DNA from: RGIG4576 sp964536025
Lineage (GTDB): Bacteria > Bacteroidota > Bacteroidia > Bacteroidales > Muribaculaceae
Reading direction: 5' to 3'
NCBI GenBank assembly: GCA_964536025.1
Contig: CAZHXA010000026.1
Location: 1-29,787 of the forward strand
Length of the DNA stretch: 29,787 nt
The notes beneath the pieces are model-generated. The model saw nothing but the letters and a program-made list of their open reading frames with translations, had not been told where the DNA came from and ran no database searches. The translations under genes and the position numbers were made by a program. Shown here piece after piece: positions 1 to 7,242 of this stretch. How positions within the stretch are numbered: the first letter of the stretch is position 1; the number at the start of each line of letters is the position of its first letter.

Positions 1-138
1 CAAATTTTTATATCATCTTTTTAAAACAAAAAACTATATCTAAATATTCTTACTCACCAATAATAGTGAACAAATTAGATATAAAACCCTAAAAATAGGT
101 ATTTTTTCAATGATAAAAACAATCTAATTTTGCAATGT

Positions 139-232
139 GAAATTAAACATAGTATAATATAATGTTATTGTGAAAAAGGTTAAACCATAGTAGTTTTAAA
201 ATGGCGTCGTTGTAGAAACGATGCCATTTTTT
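139..232 (+). ncRNA. Candidate small RNA, weakly supported
   Basis: The first 294 bases hold no convincing coding sequence. A -7-like element TAATTTTG lies at 125-132 on the plus strand, with only a poor T-rich -33 region before it. A strong hairpin followed by six T residues ends at 232. Transcription from about 139 would give an RNA of roughly 95 nt without a sensible reading frame. The hairpin could instead end a transcript entering from outside the window, so this is a hypothesis. Confidence 0.22.
198..232 (+). terminator. Rho-independent terminator, 14-bp stem
   Basis: AAAATGGCGTCGTT (198-211) pairs with AACGATGCCATTTT (217-230) through a 5-nt loop with one G-U pair. T residues run to 232 on the plus strand. 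The stem is flanked by A and T on both sides, so it could work in both directions and back up the terminator of the caspase operon. Confidence 0.7.
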
Positions 233-238
233 CATAAA

Positions 239-271
239 GAAACAGCCATAAAAATAATTTATGACTGTTTC
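239..271 (-). terminator. Terminator of the caspase operon
   Basis: The arms 239-252 and 258-271 form a 14-bp stem around a 5-nt loop. The single non-Watson-Crick position is a G-U wobble in minus-strand RNA but a C-A mismatch in plus-strand RNA, so the minus-strand reading is favoured. It lies 23 nt past the caspase stop codon and is followed on that strand by TTTCTTT. Confidence 0.7.
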
Positions 272-294
272 TAATTCATTTATATGTTTTTAGT

Positions 295-1455
295 TTAATC
301 TTTACCTGTCAATTTCATTTTACGCCATGAATCAACTAAGTTATCTGAAACAACTATTGTTGGTGTTTGTTTTTTTCCATTAATAAGAATAGATTGTTGA
401 GAAACATTTTTTTCAATATAATCAGCTAAGTCTCCTAAGGACATATTGCCTTTATTTTCTTGCATCTTTTTCAAGAAGAAATATGTAAATAATCCGTGTT
501 TCTCTTCTTTATAAGCAAAAGCCGTTTCTTCATTTGAAGTAGCTGTAAACACGACAGTACTTCCTTTGGGTTTTTCATTTTTAGGTTTTATAGCAACACC
601 TCGAGCTGAAACAATCATATCTCCATCTCTTTTAGCTCCGCTAAAACAAGCATCTAAGAATATAATAGATTGATTTATATTCATAGCTTCTATTTCTTGG
701 TACATTTTTCGCAATGAATAACATACTTCAGAATCACTGCCATCGGCATCTATTGGCATTATATAGGCGTCTTTGGATGCATTATCAGGTATCCCATGAC
801 CAGCATAATATAAAATAAGATTTATATCTCCATTATATGCATTTGCAACAGAATGTAAATCTTTAATAGCTTTTCTCATTTTCCCATAAGAAGCATCAGG
901 ACAATAAAAAATCTGTTTATCTGTTAATCCTAATGTTTTTGAACAATATTCTTTAACTGCCAAACCATCATTTGTCGCATTTTCAACTTTTTCAACCATT
1001 TCATAATTCTCGTTGGCAATAATTAAAGCAAATGTATTTTTTGATTTTTTCCCAGTATATGGAGCTGCATTCACTCCTTTTGTAACATCAATACCAATTA
1101 TGGGAGTGTTTTCATCGCTTGGTCTATTGTATATAGGAGAATATGCCGTTTCATTATTCTGTTCTACTTTCACCAAATATACATGTCCGTCAACAGCTTT
1201 TTTAGGTATTTCGATTGGAACATAGGTATAATTATTCGATCTAAAAGTTAATTTTACAGGTAATTCTTTTTTTACAACTTTAAATTCATATGGAAGTTGA
1301 GAAATAATCTCAGTACGACCATTTTTACCAACCGTCATTTCAACATCTTCATATAAAGTGCCGGTTAAACGGATCTTTTCAAGCTTGGGTTTTGCAATCG
1401 CTGTACACGCAAAAATTAACGATATTACAACGGCGTATAATCTTATTAATTTCAT
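295..1455 (-). CDS. Secreted caspase-like (peptidase C14) protein
   Basis: Predicted cysteine protease of the caspase/metacaspase clan, 386 aa. Residues 1-21 are a Sec signal peptide, so it should act in the periplasm or outside the cell. The caspase p20 fold starts near 141 (TFALIIANENYE). The catalytic dyad is visible: H220 in YYAGHG and C270 in IIFLDACFSG. The segment at 300-330 (VVFTATSNEETAF) fits the rest of the fold. Residues 22-135 form an N-terminal region I do not recognise. The ATG overlaps the stop of the upstream gene as ATGA, which points to translational coupling. It is the last gene of a three-gene operon and is followed by a strong hairpin. Family and active site are clear; substrate and role are unknown. 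Confidence 0.9.
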   Translation of the reverse strand: MKLIRLYAVVISLIFACTAIAKPKLEKIRLTGTLYEDVEMTVGKNGRTEIISQLPYEFKVVKKELPVKLTFRSNNYTYVPIEIPKKAVDGHVYLVKVEQNNETAYSPIYNRPSDENTPIIGIDVTKGVNAAPYTGKKSKNTFALIIANENYEMVEKVENATNDGLAVKEYCSKTLGLTDKQIFYCPDASYGKMRKAIKDLHSVANAYNGDINLILYYAGHGIPDNASKDAYIMPIDADGSDSEVCYSLRKMYQEIEAMNINQSIIFLDACFSGAKRDGDMIVSARGVAIKPKNEKPKGSTVVFTATSNEETAFAYKEEKHGLFTYFFLKKMQENKGNMSLGDLADYIEKNVSQQSILINGKKQTPTIVVSDNLVDSWRKMKLTGKD

Positions 1456-1964
1456 TGTAAATAAGTAATTGAATTTAAAATTAAAGGAATTATTTTTTTC
1501 TCATTTTTCCATTGAGATTTTCCATATTTTGCAGTAATAATATCTCCATTATTAAGAGTTATTAAAAAAACAAGCGGTAATTCATCATTAAATACTTTTT
1601 GAATTTCGTCAAAAGAGAATTTAGATGTTGTCCTTATTTCATAGCCATTTTTTAAAACATCTCTATATAATGTAGACAAATAGTTCGCTTTTATTTGATT
1701 TTCTCCGTTTTTTAAAATAACAGAGCGAACGCTGTCAGGTTTTTTTGCGATAAAAGTGAAATTTAGAGTAACAGAGTCAGTAGATGATAGATATGTCATA
1801 TCATAAACAAACCTATCTATTCCTTTTTGTGGAGATATTTTTTTAGGACAAAAGAAATATGTTGTCCCATTACTCCCAATGTGACTTCGATATCTACTGT
1901 TAAGAGATTGTGCTTCTATTTGAAAGCACATAATTAACATTAGTATAAATGTAATGATTTTCAT
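1452..1964 (-). CDS. Secreted 170-aa protein of unknown function
   Basis: I do not recognise the family. Residues 1-18 form a clean Sec signal peptide ending in IEAQS, without a lipobox, so a soluble periplasmic or secreted protein is expected. The rest is rich in beta-prone residues and lysine, with no cysteine in the mature part apart from the one in FFCPKK. The stop overlaps the caspase start by 4 bp (ATGA), so the two products are probably made together. Such coupling fits a partner, substrate or inhibitor of the caspase, but the sequence does not show which. It starts 38 nt after the TRL-like gene, across a GC-rich hairpin. Confidence 0.75.
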   Translation of the reverse strand: MKIITFILMLIMCFQIEAQSLNSRYRSHIGSNGTTYFFCPKKISPQKGIDRFVYDMTYLSSTDSVTLNFTFIAKKPDSVRSVILKNGENQIKANYLSTLYRDVLKNGYEIRTTSKFSFDEIQKVFNDELPLVFLITLNNGDIITAKYGKSQWKNEKKIIPLILNSITYLQ

Positions 1965-1974
1965 ATTAATAAAC

Positions 1975-1996
1975 TAAGGGGGACAGAGCCCCCTTA
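1975..1996 (-). terminator. Intercistronic G5/C5 hairpin after the TRL-like gene
   Basis: TAAGGGGG (1975-1982) pairs with CCCCCTTA (1989-1996) around a 6-nt loop. This GC-rich stem stands out in AT-rich surroundings. It begins 6 nt beyond the TRL-like stop codon. The sequence after it on the minus strand is only moderately T-rich (GTTTATTAAT), so it may be a leaky terminator or an mRNA-stabilising stem that lowers expression of the two downstream genes relative to the lipoprotein. Confidence 0.5.
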
Positions 1997-2002
1997 AATT
2001 AA

Positions 2003-2284
2003 TTATTCGCCATAAACGCGTGTTGTGTATTTAGTTACAAAAAAATAATTCTTTTGAACATAATCAACGTGTGATATTTTTGTAATACCTCCATTTTTTG
2101 CAGCTTTATTAATACCGATGTTATCTGAACCACCGAATAAACCAAGTATTCTGGTTGTTGTTGCTTCTCCGCATTTATTACCTACGGGATTAGAAGTTGC
2201 TGTAATAGGAGTTGTTGTTGCACAACTTGCAAATAGAATTGCTGAAATAGCCATAAAAGCTAAACTTTTAACTGTTTTCTTCAT
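2003..2284 (-). CDS. TRL-like family lipoprotein
   Basis: Small lipoprotein of 93 aa. The signal peptide ends in a lipobox (LFASC, lipidated Cys at position 21). The mature part has the pattern I associate with the TRL-like family: a TSNPVG-K-GEA segment, a glycine-rich ILGLFGGSDNIG segment, then AAKNGGITKISHVDY and a final beta-strand ending in VYG. Family members are small envelope proteins without a firmly established function. It is the first gene of the operon leading to the caspase, with a full Bacteroidetes promoter about 110 nt upstream and a GC-rich hairpin directly after it. Family assignment is from recall of the motif. Confidence 0.8.
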   Translation of the reverse strand: MKKTVKSLAFMAISAILFASCATTTPITATSNPVGNKCGEATTTRILGLFGGSDNIGINKAAKNGGITKISHVDYVQKNYFFVTKYTTRVYGE

Positions 2285-2396
2285 AATAGTAATTAATTTG
2301 TGTAAGTTATTATTAAAGCGTTAAATATAATTACATTTTACTCATAATATATTTATCGTTGTTTTTCAATATTCATCTATATGAATTATTTTGTCA

Positions 2397-2427
2397 CAAA
2401 ATTACAATAAGTCTTTAAATCCGCAAA
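2397..2427 (-). promoter_or_regulatory. Promoter of the TRL-like/caspase operon
   Basis: On the minus strand TTTG (2427-2424) is followed after exactly 19 nt by TAATTTTG (2404-2397), matching the Bacteroidetes primary-sigma consensus TTTG-N19-TAnnTTTG. Transcription would begin near 2390, leaving a leader of about 105 nt before the lipoprotein start. No riboswitch-like fold was recognised in that leader. Confidence 0.75.
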
Positions 2428-2490
2428 AAAAAACAACAAAAAAACTGAGAGCCAAGATGAATAATGATTATAAAATTGTGTTTCATTTAT

Positions 2491-2530
2491 AAAAAAATGA
2501 AAGGACTTTTTTTATTGTAAAATCCTTTCA
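2491..2530 (-). terminator. Terminator of the beta-barrel protein gene
   Basis: TGAAAGGA (2498-2505) and TCCTTTCA (2523-2530) form an 8-bp stem. In minus-strand RNA it is followed by a run of seven U residues (2497-2491), the layout of an intrinsic terminator for the gene ending at 2576. The rest of the 2285-2575 gap holds the downstream promoter at 2397-2427 and nothing else I can identify. Confidence 0.75.
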
Positions 2531-2575
2531 ATTTAATAGATATAGAATATTTGTTTTTATTGTCTTATAGAAATT

Positions 2576-3217
2576 TTAGAAAGCTACTCCAATCCTGAAA
2601 CCTAAATTATTAAGTTGGTTGGCATGTCCATCAAGTACATGTCCTTCATTAGTTGAAAAATTATAATAAAGAGAGACATTAAATCCAAAATTTTTATCTT
2701 CACTTAACCAAATATTTGTTCCTATTTCCGGGGAAAAATAAAATCCCCAAGTATTATCTGATAATTGATAAGTTGATATATAAGACGAGAGCTGTGCGTA
2801 TTCTGCACCAATTTTTAATGCTACATAAGGGTCAAACATTGAACTTATTGGATTTATACGATACCTTGCATTTATTCCAAAAGGAATTTGAAAAAGAGAA
2901 CGTTGTTGATTTGTTGTAAGGGCTATATTAGAGCCTTCCATTAGCGTTTTTGTAGGTATGTATTTGTGATTTGTACTATATGACACAAATGCACCCAATC
3001 CTATTTTAGGAGTTATGTAATAACCTCCGTCAAAACTTGCTCCCCATCCTGATGCTTTATTTGAAAAACTATTGCTGATAGGGGCATTAAATTGCCAGTT
3101 GATATTACCAAAATAAGGCTTATACTCTTGAGCTTTTATTGAAATGGGTATAATTATACTTAGTGCGATAAAAACAGAAGCTATAACTGTTTTTTTAAAA
3201 ATATATAATGTTTTCAT
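2576..3217 (-). CDS. Outer-membrane beta-barrel protein
   Basis: Predicted small outer-membrane porin-type protein, 213 aa. An N-terminal Sec signal peptide of about 29 residues ends in SIKAQE. The mature chain has alternating hydrophobic/polar strands rich in Tyr, Phe, Gly and Asn, such as GWGASFDGGYYITPKIGLGAFVSY in shorter strand-sized pieces, and finishes in a terminal Phe (RIGVAF), the usual beta-barrel insertion signal. The length fits an eight-stranded OmpA/OmpW-like barrel. It lies 53 nt downstream of a lipoprotein gene on the same strand, with a weak -7-like TAATTTTG in the gap, and ends at a good terminator. Cargo or role cannot be told from sequence. Confidence 0.8.
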   Translation of the reverse strand: MKTLYIFKKTVIASVFIALSIIIPISIKAQEYKPYFGNINWQFNAPISNSFSNKASGWGASFDGGYYITPKIGLGAFVSYSTNHKYIPTKTLMEGSNIALTTNQQRSLFQIPFGINARYRINPISSMFDPYVALKIGAEYAQLSSYISTYQLSDNTWGFYFSPEIGTNIWLSEDKNFGFNVSLYYNFSTNEGHVLDGHANQLNNLGFRIGVAF

Positions 3218-3233
3218 AATATTTGCTTTAATT

Positions 3234-3241
3234 CAAAATTA
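3234..3241 (-). promoter_or_regulatory. Possible -7 element for the beta-barrel gene
   Basis: TAATTTTG on the minus strand matches TAnnTTTG. No good -33 element lies 19-21 nt upstream, and the leader would be only about 10 nt, so the gene may instead be read from the lipoprotein gene before it. Confidence 0.3.
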
Positions 3242-3270
3242 AATAAAGGTTGGCTCAATCTTATTTTATT

Positions 3271-3912
3271 TTAATATTTCAAATAAGGGGATTGCTGAAA
3301 TGATTGAGCTATTGCTGTCATTAATTTGTTTTCGTTTGCCTTAGAAAATGATATAACATTTGTAATATAGTTATTCCATATTACCGAAGGATTGGCTGTA
3401 CTCATAGTTGGGGTAACTGACGTAATGTCAATCATTTCACATAAAATAGAGCCATTGGTATAACTGTAAATAAATTGGTAAGGATAGAACCAATCTCCAT
3501 TTATCCAAGGCCACCAATAAGCAGTATCCCAATACCATGGGTATGCACTCCACCATTGAGAACCGTTTGTATAATAATATGTACTTTCTATATAAGAGAT
3601 TTGTAATCCGTAAGTTGCTTCGTTTTTGTTATCAACTTTAGAATAACCTCTTGATTGCATTTGATTAGAATATGCATTGATAATAAAATCTCCTATAGTA
3701 GGGTCTAAGTAGGTTACATTTTGGCTTTTATTCCCTATAAAAAGTATACTATCGGGAATATAAAATGTGTTACCTTTTGTGAAATTTGCATTTTTGTCAT
3801 ACTGAGTGTAGACAACATAATCAATTTGGACTTTGTCCAAATTCGGCTCTTTTTCACATGATACAAATATCAATGCTGTGAAAAGTAAGGGAATTAATTT
3901 TTTCATATACAT
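3271..3912 (-). CDS. DUF4136-like lipoprotein
   Basis: Lipoprotein of about 213 aa. The signal peptide has a hydrophobic core and the lipobox IFVSC (Cys 19 from the first ATG, Cys 17 from the second). The first two codons, ATG TAT, may not be used: the MKK start at 3906 gives a more usual signal peptide. The mature part reads like a DUF4136 domain: a first strand VQIDYVVYTQYD, a TFYIPDS segment, an ILFI--TYLDPTIGDFIINAYSNQMQSRGY segment in pieces, and a Tyr/Trp-rich stretch around residues 118-150. DUF4136 proteins are envelope lipoproteins of unknown role. It lies 66 nt after umuC on the same strand, and no strong promoter was found between them. Confidence 0.7.
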   Translation of the reverse strand: MYMKKLIPLLFTALIFVSCEKEPNLDKVQIDYVVYTQYDKNANFTKGNTFYIPDSILFIGNKSQNVTYLDPTIGDFIINAYSNQMQSRGYSKVDNKNEATYGLQISYIESTYYYTNGSQWWSAYPWYWDTAYWWPWINGDWFYPYQFIYSYTNGSILCEMIDITSVTPTMSTANPSVIWNNYITNVISFSKANENKLMTAIAQSFQQSPYLKY

Positions 3913-3978
3913 AATAATTTAAGTTAGTAATTGTATCCTTATTTATTCCCTTATATAACAATACAGAATCAGGAATGT

Positions 3979-5283
3979 TTAGTCTGAATAAATCGTATCA
4001 TTGAGTGTGTTTGGGTTAAAAACAGGCAAAGACATTCCTGTATAAAAACGTAGTGTTTTACTGCTTTTTGCATTAAAATCTTTTCTTGGCAACCATTTTT
4101 GTTCTGTTCCTTGAGCACCAAGTATTAAAGAACCTTTACCACATCTGTTATTTATGTTGTCAAGTACATTCATTAGTTTTTTTTGTTTATTTAAATCAAC
4201 TTTTTCAAAAATATTTAGTTGGATGTCAGTACTTTTAATTAGGTTACTTACCTTTACACTAGCTTTTTTATATTTATAGCCATTTCTATAAATGTTATTA
4301 AATGCTTTGAGGGCGTGTTGAGTGAGATATGCAGTGTCAAAAGAAGGGGTGTCGAGTCTGATATCACAAAAATTAGAATAAAAAGGTAGATTATTACAAT
4401 GTATGTCACCTCTTATGTATACACTTATTGTTGAAGCTGAAGTGTCTTGAGCTCTTAACCGTTCAGCACAACTTGCTGTAAAATAGGCTATAGCTTCCCA
4501 TAATGTTTTTTTATTATCAATCAAAGAACCAAATGAACGAGAAGATGAAATTGACCTATGATCCTCATTTATTGCATTAATTTTAGTGCAATCTTCTCCT
4601 TTTAGTTCTCTTATAATACGTTCTTCAGTAATAGAAAATTGAGCTCTAATCCAAGACATAGGAGCATTAACGAAGTCTTGTGCTGTTATAATATGGAAAT
4701 TTTTTAAAGATTCGGCAATACGTTTTCCAATTCCCCACACCTCGCTAACCGGCACAGAATTTAAAATTTGATTTATTTGTTCAGGTTTGGTTAAGAGGAA
4801 TACATTCTCATAATTTGTATTGTTCTTTGCAATATGAGAAGCTATTTTTGTCAATGTTCGTGTAGGGGCTAAGCCAATGCTTACAGGAATACCGATAAAA
4901 GTTTTTACTTTTTTTGCTAAATTACTTATGAAATTTTGATTTTGTATGTCATTATCATAAGGAGCTTTGAAAAAACATTCGTCAATAGAGTAAATTTGCA
5001 AATTCTCAACTTCAGAAGCCAATAATGTCATAATGCGGTCCGAGATATTACGATATATATTATGTCTACATGATAAAATTGTTACATTATCCGGATTGGT
5101 ATATTCTTTAATTTTAAATGCAGGTAAACCCATAGGTATTCCTAATTTCTTTGCCTCATTACTACGAGAAATTACACAACCATCATTATTGGATAAAACC
5201 ACAACCGCACGTCCTTCGAGAGATGGGTTAAACAGGCGTTCACATGAAACAAAAAAATTATTGCAGTCTACAAGTCCGTACAT
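3979..5283 (-). CDS. umuC: DNA polymerase V catalytic subunit UmuC
   Basis: Y-family translesion DNA polymerase, 434 aa, close to the usual UmuC length of about 420. The N-terminal palm begins MYGLVDCNNFFVSCERLF with metal-binding D6, followed by VVVLSNNDGCVISRS in the fingers region. The second metal site is YSIDECF with D101 and E102. A helix-hairpin-helix-like part follows near 180-210 (PVSEVWGIGKR), then the little-finger region and a UmuC-type C-terminal tail. With cleaved UmuD it copies across damaged DNA during the SOS response. It starts 26 nt after umuD, so the two form an operon. No truncation or missing active-site residue was seen. Confidence 0.95.
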   Translation of the reverse strand: MYGLVDCNNFFVSCERLFNPSLEGRAVVVLSNNDGCVISRSNEAKKLGIPMGLPAFKIKEYTNPDNVTILSCRHNIYRNISDRIMTLLASEVENLQIYSIDECFFKAPYDNDIQNQNFISNLAKKVKTFIGIPVSIGLAPTRTLTKIASHIAKNNTNYENVFLLTKPEQINQILNSVPVSEVWGIGKRIAESLKNFHIITAQDFVNAPMSWIRAQFSITEERIIRELKGEDCTKINAINEDHRSISSSRSFGSLIDNKKTLWEAIAYFTASCAERLRAQDTSASTISVYIRGDIHCNNLPFYSNFCDIRLDTPSFDTAYLTQHALKAFNNIYRNGYKYKKASVKVSNLIKSTDIQLNIFEKVDLNKQKKLMNVLDNINNRCGKGSLILGAQGTEQKWLPRKDFNAKSSKTLRFYTGMSLPVFNPNTLNDTIYSD

Positions 5284-5309
5284 TTTAAATAGCTGTTGAT
5301 TTTTAAAAC

Positions 5310-5744
5310 TTAATATTTTACAGCTTTAATTATATGAGTAACAATTCCCCATACTTGAAAATTACTTTCTTCATTAACATGAATAGGTGTATAATGTTTG
5401 TTGTATGGGATAAGATATAATCCATCAGCTTTTATGGAAATGCGTTTTACCGTAAATTCACCATCAATAAAACATACTGCAATACAACCATTACTTGGGG
5501 TAATTGATTTGTCTACAATTATTAAATCTCCGTCATTTATACCGCAATCAATCATTGAATCTCCCGATACTCGAGCACAAAAAGTAGAGGAGGGATTAGG
5601 TATCAATTCACGATTTAAATCCAAAGAATCACTGTTACAATCTTGTGCCGGGCTTGGGAAACCGGCTTGTATCTTACTTTCAAGAAACGAGATGTTCATT
5701 TTCTTGCTATCATTTATATTTAATATGTCTAAATTATTTTTCAA
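5310..5744 (-). CDS. umuD: UmuD, self-cleaving polymerase V subunit (S24 family)
   Basis: LexA-like serine peptidase that, once RecA-activated, cleaves itself to UmuD' and joins UmuC. The protein has 144 aa. The cleavage site is visible as QAGFPSPAQD, with the cut expected between A27 and G28 (C24-G25 in Escherichia coli). The catalytic dyad is S63 in GDSMID and K100 in GEFTVKR, separated by 37 residues exactly as in E. coli UmuD (S60/K97). There is no DNA-binding domain, which separates it from LexA. It is the first gene of umuDC and is divergent from the aldo/keto reductase gene; 97 nt separate the two starts. No SOS operator was recognised, since the Bacteroidetes LexA box is not known to me. 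Confidence 0.93.
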   Translation of the reverse strand: MKNNLDILNINDSKKMNISFLESKIQAGFPSPAQDCNSDSLDLNRELIPNPSSTFCARVSGDSMIDCGINDGDLIIVDKSITPSNGCIAVCFIDGEFTVKRISIKADGLYLIPYNKHYTPIHVNEESNFQVWGIVTHIIKAVKY

Positions 5745-5758
5745 TGCAATATTTTTTA

Positions 5759-5766
5759 CAAATATA
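5759..5766 (-). promoter_or_regulatory. -7 element of the umuDC promoter
   Basis: TATATTTG on the minus strand matches TAnnTTTG and lies 15 nt before the umuD start. No TTTG is found at the expected -33 distance, which would fit a promoter that is weak without activation or derepression. Confidence 0.4.
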
Positions 5767-5786
5767 AGAAATAATTAAAACTGCTT

Positions 5787-5815
5787 TTTGTACTTATAAA
5801 AAAATATTACTTTTG
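5787..5815 (+). promoter_or_regulatory. Promoter of the aldo/keto reductase operon
   Basis: TTTG at 5787-5790 is followed after 17 nt by TACTTTTG at 5808-5815, a slightly short-spaced Bacteroidetes promoter. A GTG at 5815 in frame with the downstream gene lies inside the -7 element, so it cannot be the start codon; the ATG at 5842 is used instead. Confidence 0.65.
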
Positions 5816-5841
5816 TGAAATTGAAATTTTATTTTTGCCTT

Positions 5842-7227
5842 ATGAAAACGTATAATAAGAGAATTGAAAACCGTAGAGGCTTTTTGAAAAAAATGTTTTT
5901 AGGTGGAGCTGCTATTTATTCTGCTACCATCGGTTGTGACTCTCCTAAAAAGGACAGGCAATTAATCAAAGACGTTCCATCCGGAGCAATGACATATCGA
6001 TTAAATAATAAAGGCGAAAAAGTTTCGATTTTAGGCTATGGTTGTATGCGTTTGCCGACTGTAGAAAACAATAGTGCACGTGAAAGTGATTCGATGATAG
6101 ACCAAGAAATGGTTAATCGACATGTAGATTATGCAATAGAGCATGGCATAAATTATTTTGATACATCTCCTGCGTATTGTAAGGGGAAATCGGAAAAATC
6201 CATTGGAATAGCCCTAAGCCGACATAAACGTAACAAGTTTTATATAGCCACTAAATTGTCAAACTTTGCACAAAGTACTTGGAGCTACAAAGAAAGCGTA
6301 AAGATGTATAATAATTCCTTCGTTGAATTACAAGTAGATTACATTGATTATATGCTTTTGCATGGCATAGGAATGGGTGGTATGGAGAACCTTAAAGCTC
6401 GTTATTTGGATAATGGTGTTCTTGATTTCTTACTAAAGGAAAGAGAAAAAGGCAAGATAAAGAATCTCGGTTTTTCTTATCATGGAGATGTGGAATGTTT
6501 TGATTATTTACTTGCTAATCATGATAAATATAAATGGGATTTTGTTCAAATTCAATTAAATTATGTCGATTGGAATCATGCTGTGCGTGATGCTAATGCA
6601 AAATATTTATATGATGAATTAGAAAAACGAAATATTCCTGTGGTTATAATGGAACCTTTAAGGGGTGGGGCTTTAGCAAATTTAAACCATAGTGTTTTAG
6701 CATCGTTTAAACGAGTTAATCCTGAAGCTACTGCAGCTTCTTGGGCATTTCGTTTTGCGGCAACGCCCCCAAAAGTGCTTACTGTATTAAGCGGTATGAC
6801 ATATATGGAGCATTTACAAGAAAATATAAATACATTTTCACCTTTAATACCATTAACAAAAGACGATAATGAAATGATGGAACAAGCAACAAATATGATG
6901 CTTAAATATCCACTTATAGGATGCACAGCATGTCAATATTGTATGCCTTGTCCTTATGGGTTGAATATACCGGCTATTTTTGCACACTATAATAAGTGTA
7001 TAAATGAAGGATTTTTCACCGATAATATTAAAGATGAAAATTATGCTAAAGCTCGTTCGGCTTTTCTTATCGGTTATGACCGAAGTGTACCCAAATTAAG
7101 ACAAGCTGATCATTGTGTCGGTTGTCATAAATGTGAAGAACATTGTCCTCAACAAATTCCCATTGCCGAGAAAATGCGTATGATTGATGTATATGTTGAG
7201 AGTTTAAAAAGAAATAAGATATTTTAA
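5842..7227 (+). CDS. Tat-type aldo/keto reductase lipoprotein with two 4Fe-4S motifs
   Basis: Predicted exported oxidoreductase of 461 aa. The frame is open back to a GTG at 5815, but that codon lies in the promoter, so I start at the ATG. The N-terminus carries a twin-arginine motif (RRGFLKK, R11-R12), a hydrophobic stretch and a lipobox-like IGC (C32), suggesting a Tat-exported lipoprotein. The aldo/keto reductase barrel spans about 60-340 with the full catalytic tetrad: D107 and Y112 (FDTSPAY), K138 (ATK) and H174 (LLHG). The C-terminal part has two Cys clusters, C361/364/367/370 and C425/428/431/435, each followed by Pro and typical of 4Fe-4S binding. The next gene starts 15 nt later and encodes a multi-cluster Fe-S membrane protein, so electrons probably come through it. 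Substrate unknown. Confidence 0.88.
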   Translation: MKTYNKRIENRRGFLKKMFLGGAAIYSATIGCDSPKKDRQLIKDVPSGAMTYRLNNKGEKVSILGYGCMRLPTVENNSARESDSMIDQEMVNRHVDYAIEHGINYFDTSPAYCKGKSEKSIGIALSRHKRNKFYIATKLSNFAQSTWSYKESVKMYNNSFVELQVDYIDYMLLHGIGMGGMENLKARYLDNGVLDFLLKEREKGKIKNLGFSYHGDVECFDYLLANHDKYKWDFVQIQLNYVDWNHAVRDANAKYLYDELEKRNIPVVIMEPLRGGALANLNHSVLASFKRVNPEATAASWAFRFAATPPKVLTVLSGMTYMEHLQENINTFSPLIPLTKDDNEMMEQATNMMLKYPLIGCTACQYCMPCPYGLNIPAIFAHYNKCINEGFFTDNIKDENYAKARSAFLIGYDRSVPKLRQADHCVGCHKCEEHCPQQIPIAEKMRMIDVYVESLKRNKIF

Positions 7228-7242
7228 GTTTTTAGTGGAGTT

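Noticed and set aside
5815..5841. GTG start for the aldo/keto reductase
   Set aside because: The GTG is the last base group of the TACTTTTG promoter element; the later ATG also puts the twin-arginine motif at the usual distance from the N-terminus.
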